Part shown: piece by piece, positions 24,238-24,387 of the stretch
Layout: every line of letters starts with the position of its first letter
Position numbering within the stretch: position 1 is the first letter of the stretch
Origin: CAYRTD01 sp964426915
GTDB lineage: Bacteria; Bacteroidota; Bacteroidia; Bacteroidales; GCA-2748055
Direction of reading: 5' to 3'
Assembly: GCA_964426915.1 (NCBI GenBank)
Contig: CAYRTD010000048.1
Span: forward strand, 1 to 24,387
DNA: 24,387 nt
Program-made: the position numbers and the translations under genes
The notes under the pieces: generated by a model
What the model saw: the letters and a program-made list of their open reading frames with translations, nothing else
Databases searched by the model: none
What the model was told of the DNA's origin: nothing

Positions 24238-24387
24238 ATCATTTGAAAGCTGTTATTTTACGATTGTTTATCCCGGAAAGGGTGAATATCACAAAATCAG
24301 CTACTCTGGGCATAAAAAACTGCATATTTAAATTACTTTCCCATCAACGCATCAAACTTGCAACATCTTTTATATATGCAGTAGGAA
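24238..24387. other. Unassigned right edge of the window
   Basis: After the second TGA the GH16 reading frame is lost. A frame starting at 24236 is open to a TAA near 24335 and reads like a beta-rich peptide (FTIVYPGKGEYHKISYSG). It has no recognised family and no start, so it may be a further piece of the broken gene or of another gene. Nothing else could be supported. Confidence 0.3.

Noticed and set aside
24236..24337. Open frame in the +1 phase after the broken GH16 gene
   Set aside because: It has no start codon, no recognised family and lies next to decayed sequence, so it is described as unassigned rather than called as a gene.

Overview
The window comes from a Bacteroidota genome. 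It carries a SusC/SusD pair, a one-protein hybrid two-component regulator (HTCS), Bacteroidota-type lipoprotein signals, TAnnTTTG promoter elements and three proteins with type IX secretion (T9SS type A) C-terminal sorting domains. The T9SS domains argue against Bacteroides itself and suggest an environmental, possibly marine, lineage such as Marinilabiliales/Prolixibacteraceae; that placement is inference. There are no rRNA or tRNA genes, no CRISPR array and no intact transposase.

Layout. (1) 1-3147: a truncated parallel beta-helix protein gene (minus strand, running off the left edge), a repeat-rich spacer, and a complete secreted parallel beta-helix protein gene (666-2648, minus strand). 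This second gene is flanked by a 34-bp inverted repeat, and next to it lies a 70-bp palindromic element. (2) 3148-7416: the HTCS sensor/regulator, divergent from the beta-helix gene. (3) 7417-12536: a previously overlooked 37-codon membrane-peptide ORF, then susC and susD. (4) 12598-15399: a 933-aa protein made only of binding modules (three DNRLRE/CBM96-like domains, a chitobiase-C-terminal-like domain, a CBM6-like domain, a T9SS tail), followed by a strong hairpin terminator. (5) 15484-23872: a multidomain beta-helix protein, a lipoprotein with two GH16 domains of which the first has lost its catalytic motif, a T9SS-exported GH16 enzyme and a GH63/MGH1-like (alpha/alpha)6 glycosidase. (6) 23959-24387: the decayed start of a further GH16 gene, interrupted by in-frame TGA codons.

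Together this is a polysaccharide utilization locus (PUL). The HTCS would sense an oligosaccharide in the periplasm and switch on the operon. The binding-module protein, SusD and SusC would capture and import glycan. The GH16 enzymes, whose EIDxxE active sites and surrounding sequence look laminarinase-like (subfamily GH16_3), would cut a beta-1,3- or mixed-linked glucan, or less likely another beta-glycan, at the surface. The beta-helix proteins (possible lyases or glycosidases) and the GH63-like enzyme would remove other linkages. The mix suggests a branched or decorated glycan rather than plain laminarin, but the substrate cannot be fixed from sequence alone. The most notable items are the degenerate first GH16 domain fused to an intact one, the enzyme-free CBM-array protein directly after susD, the small membrane ORF before susC, and the inverted repeats around the beta-helix gene.
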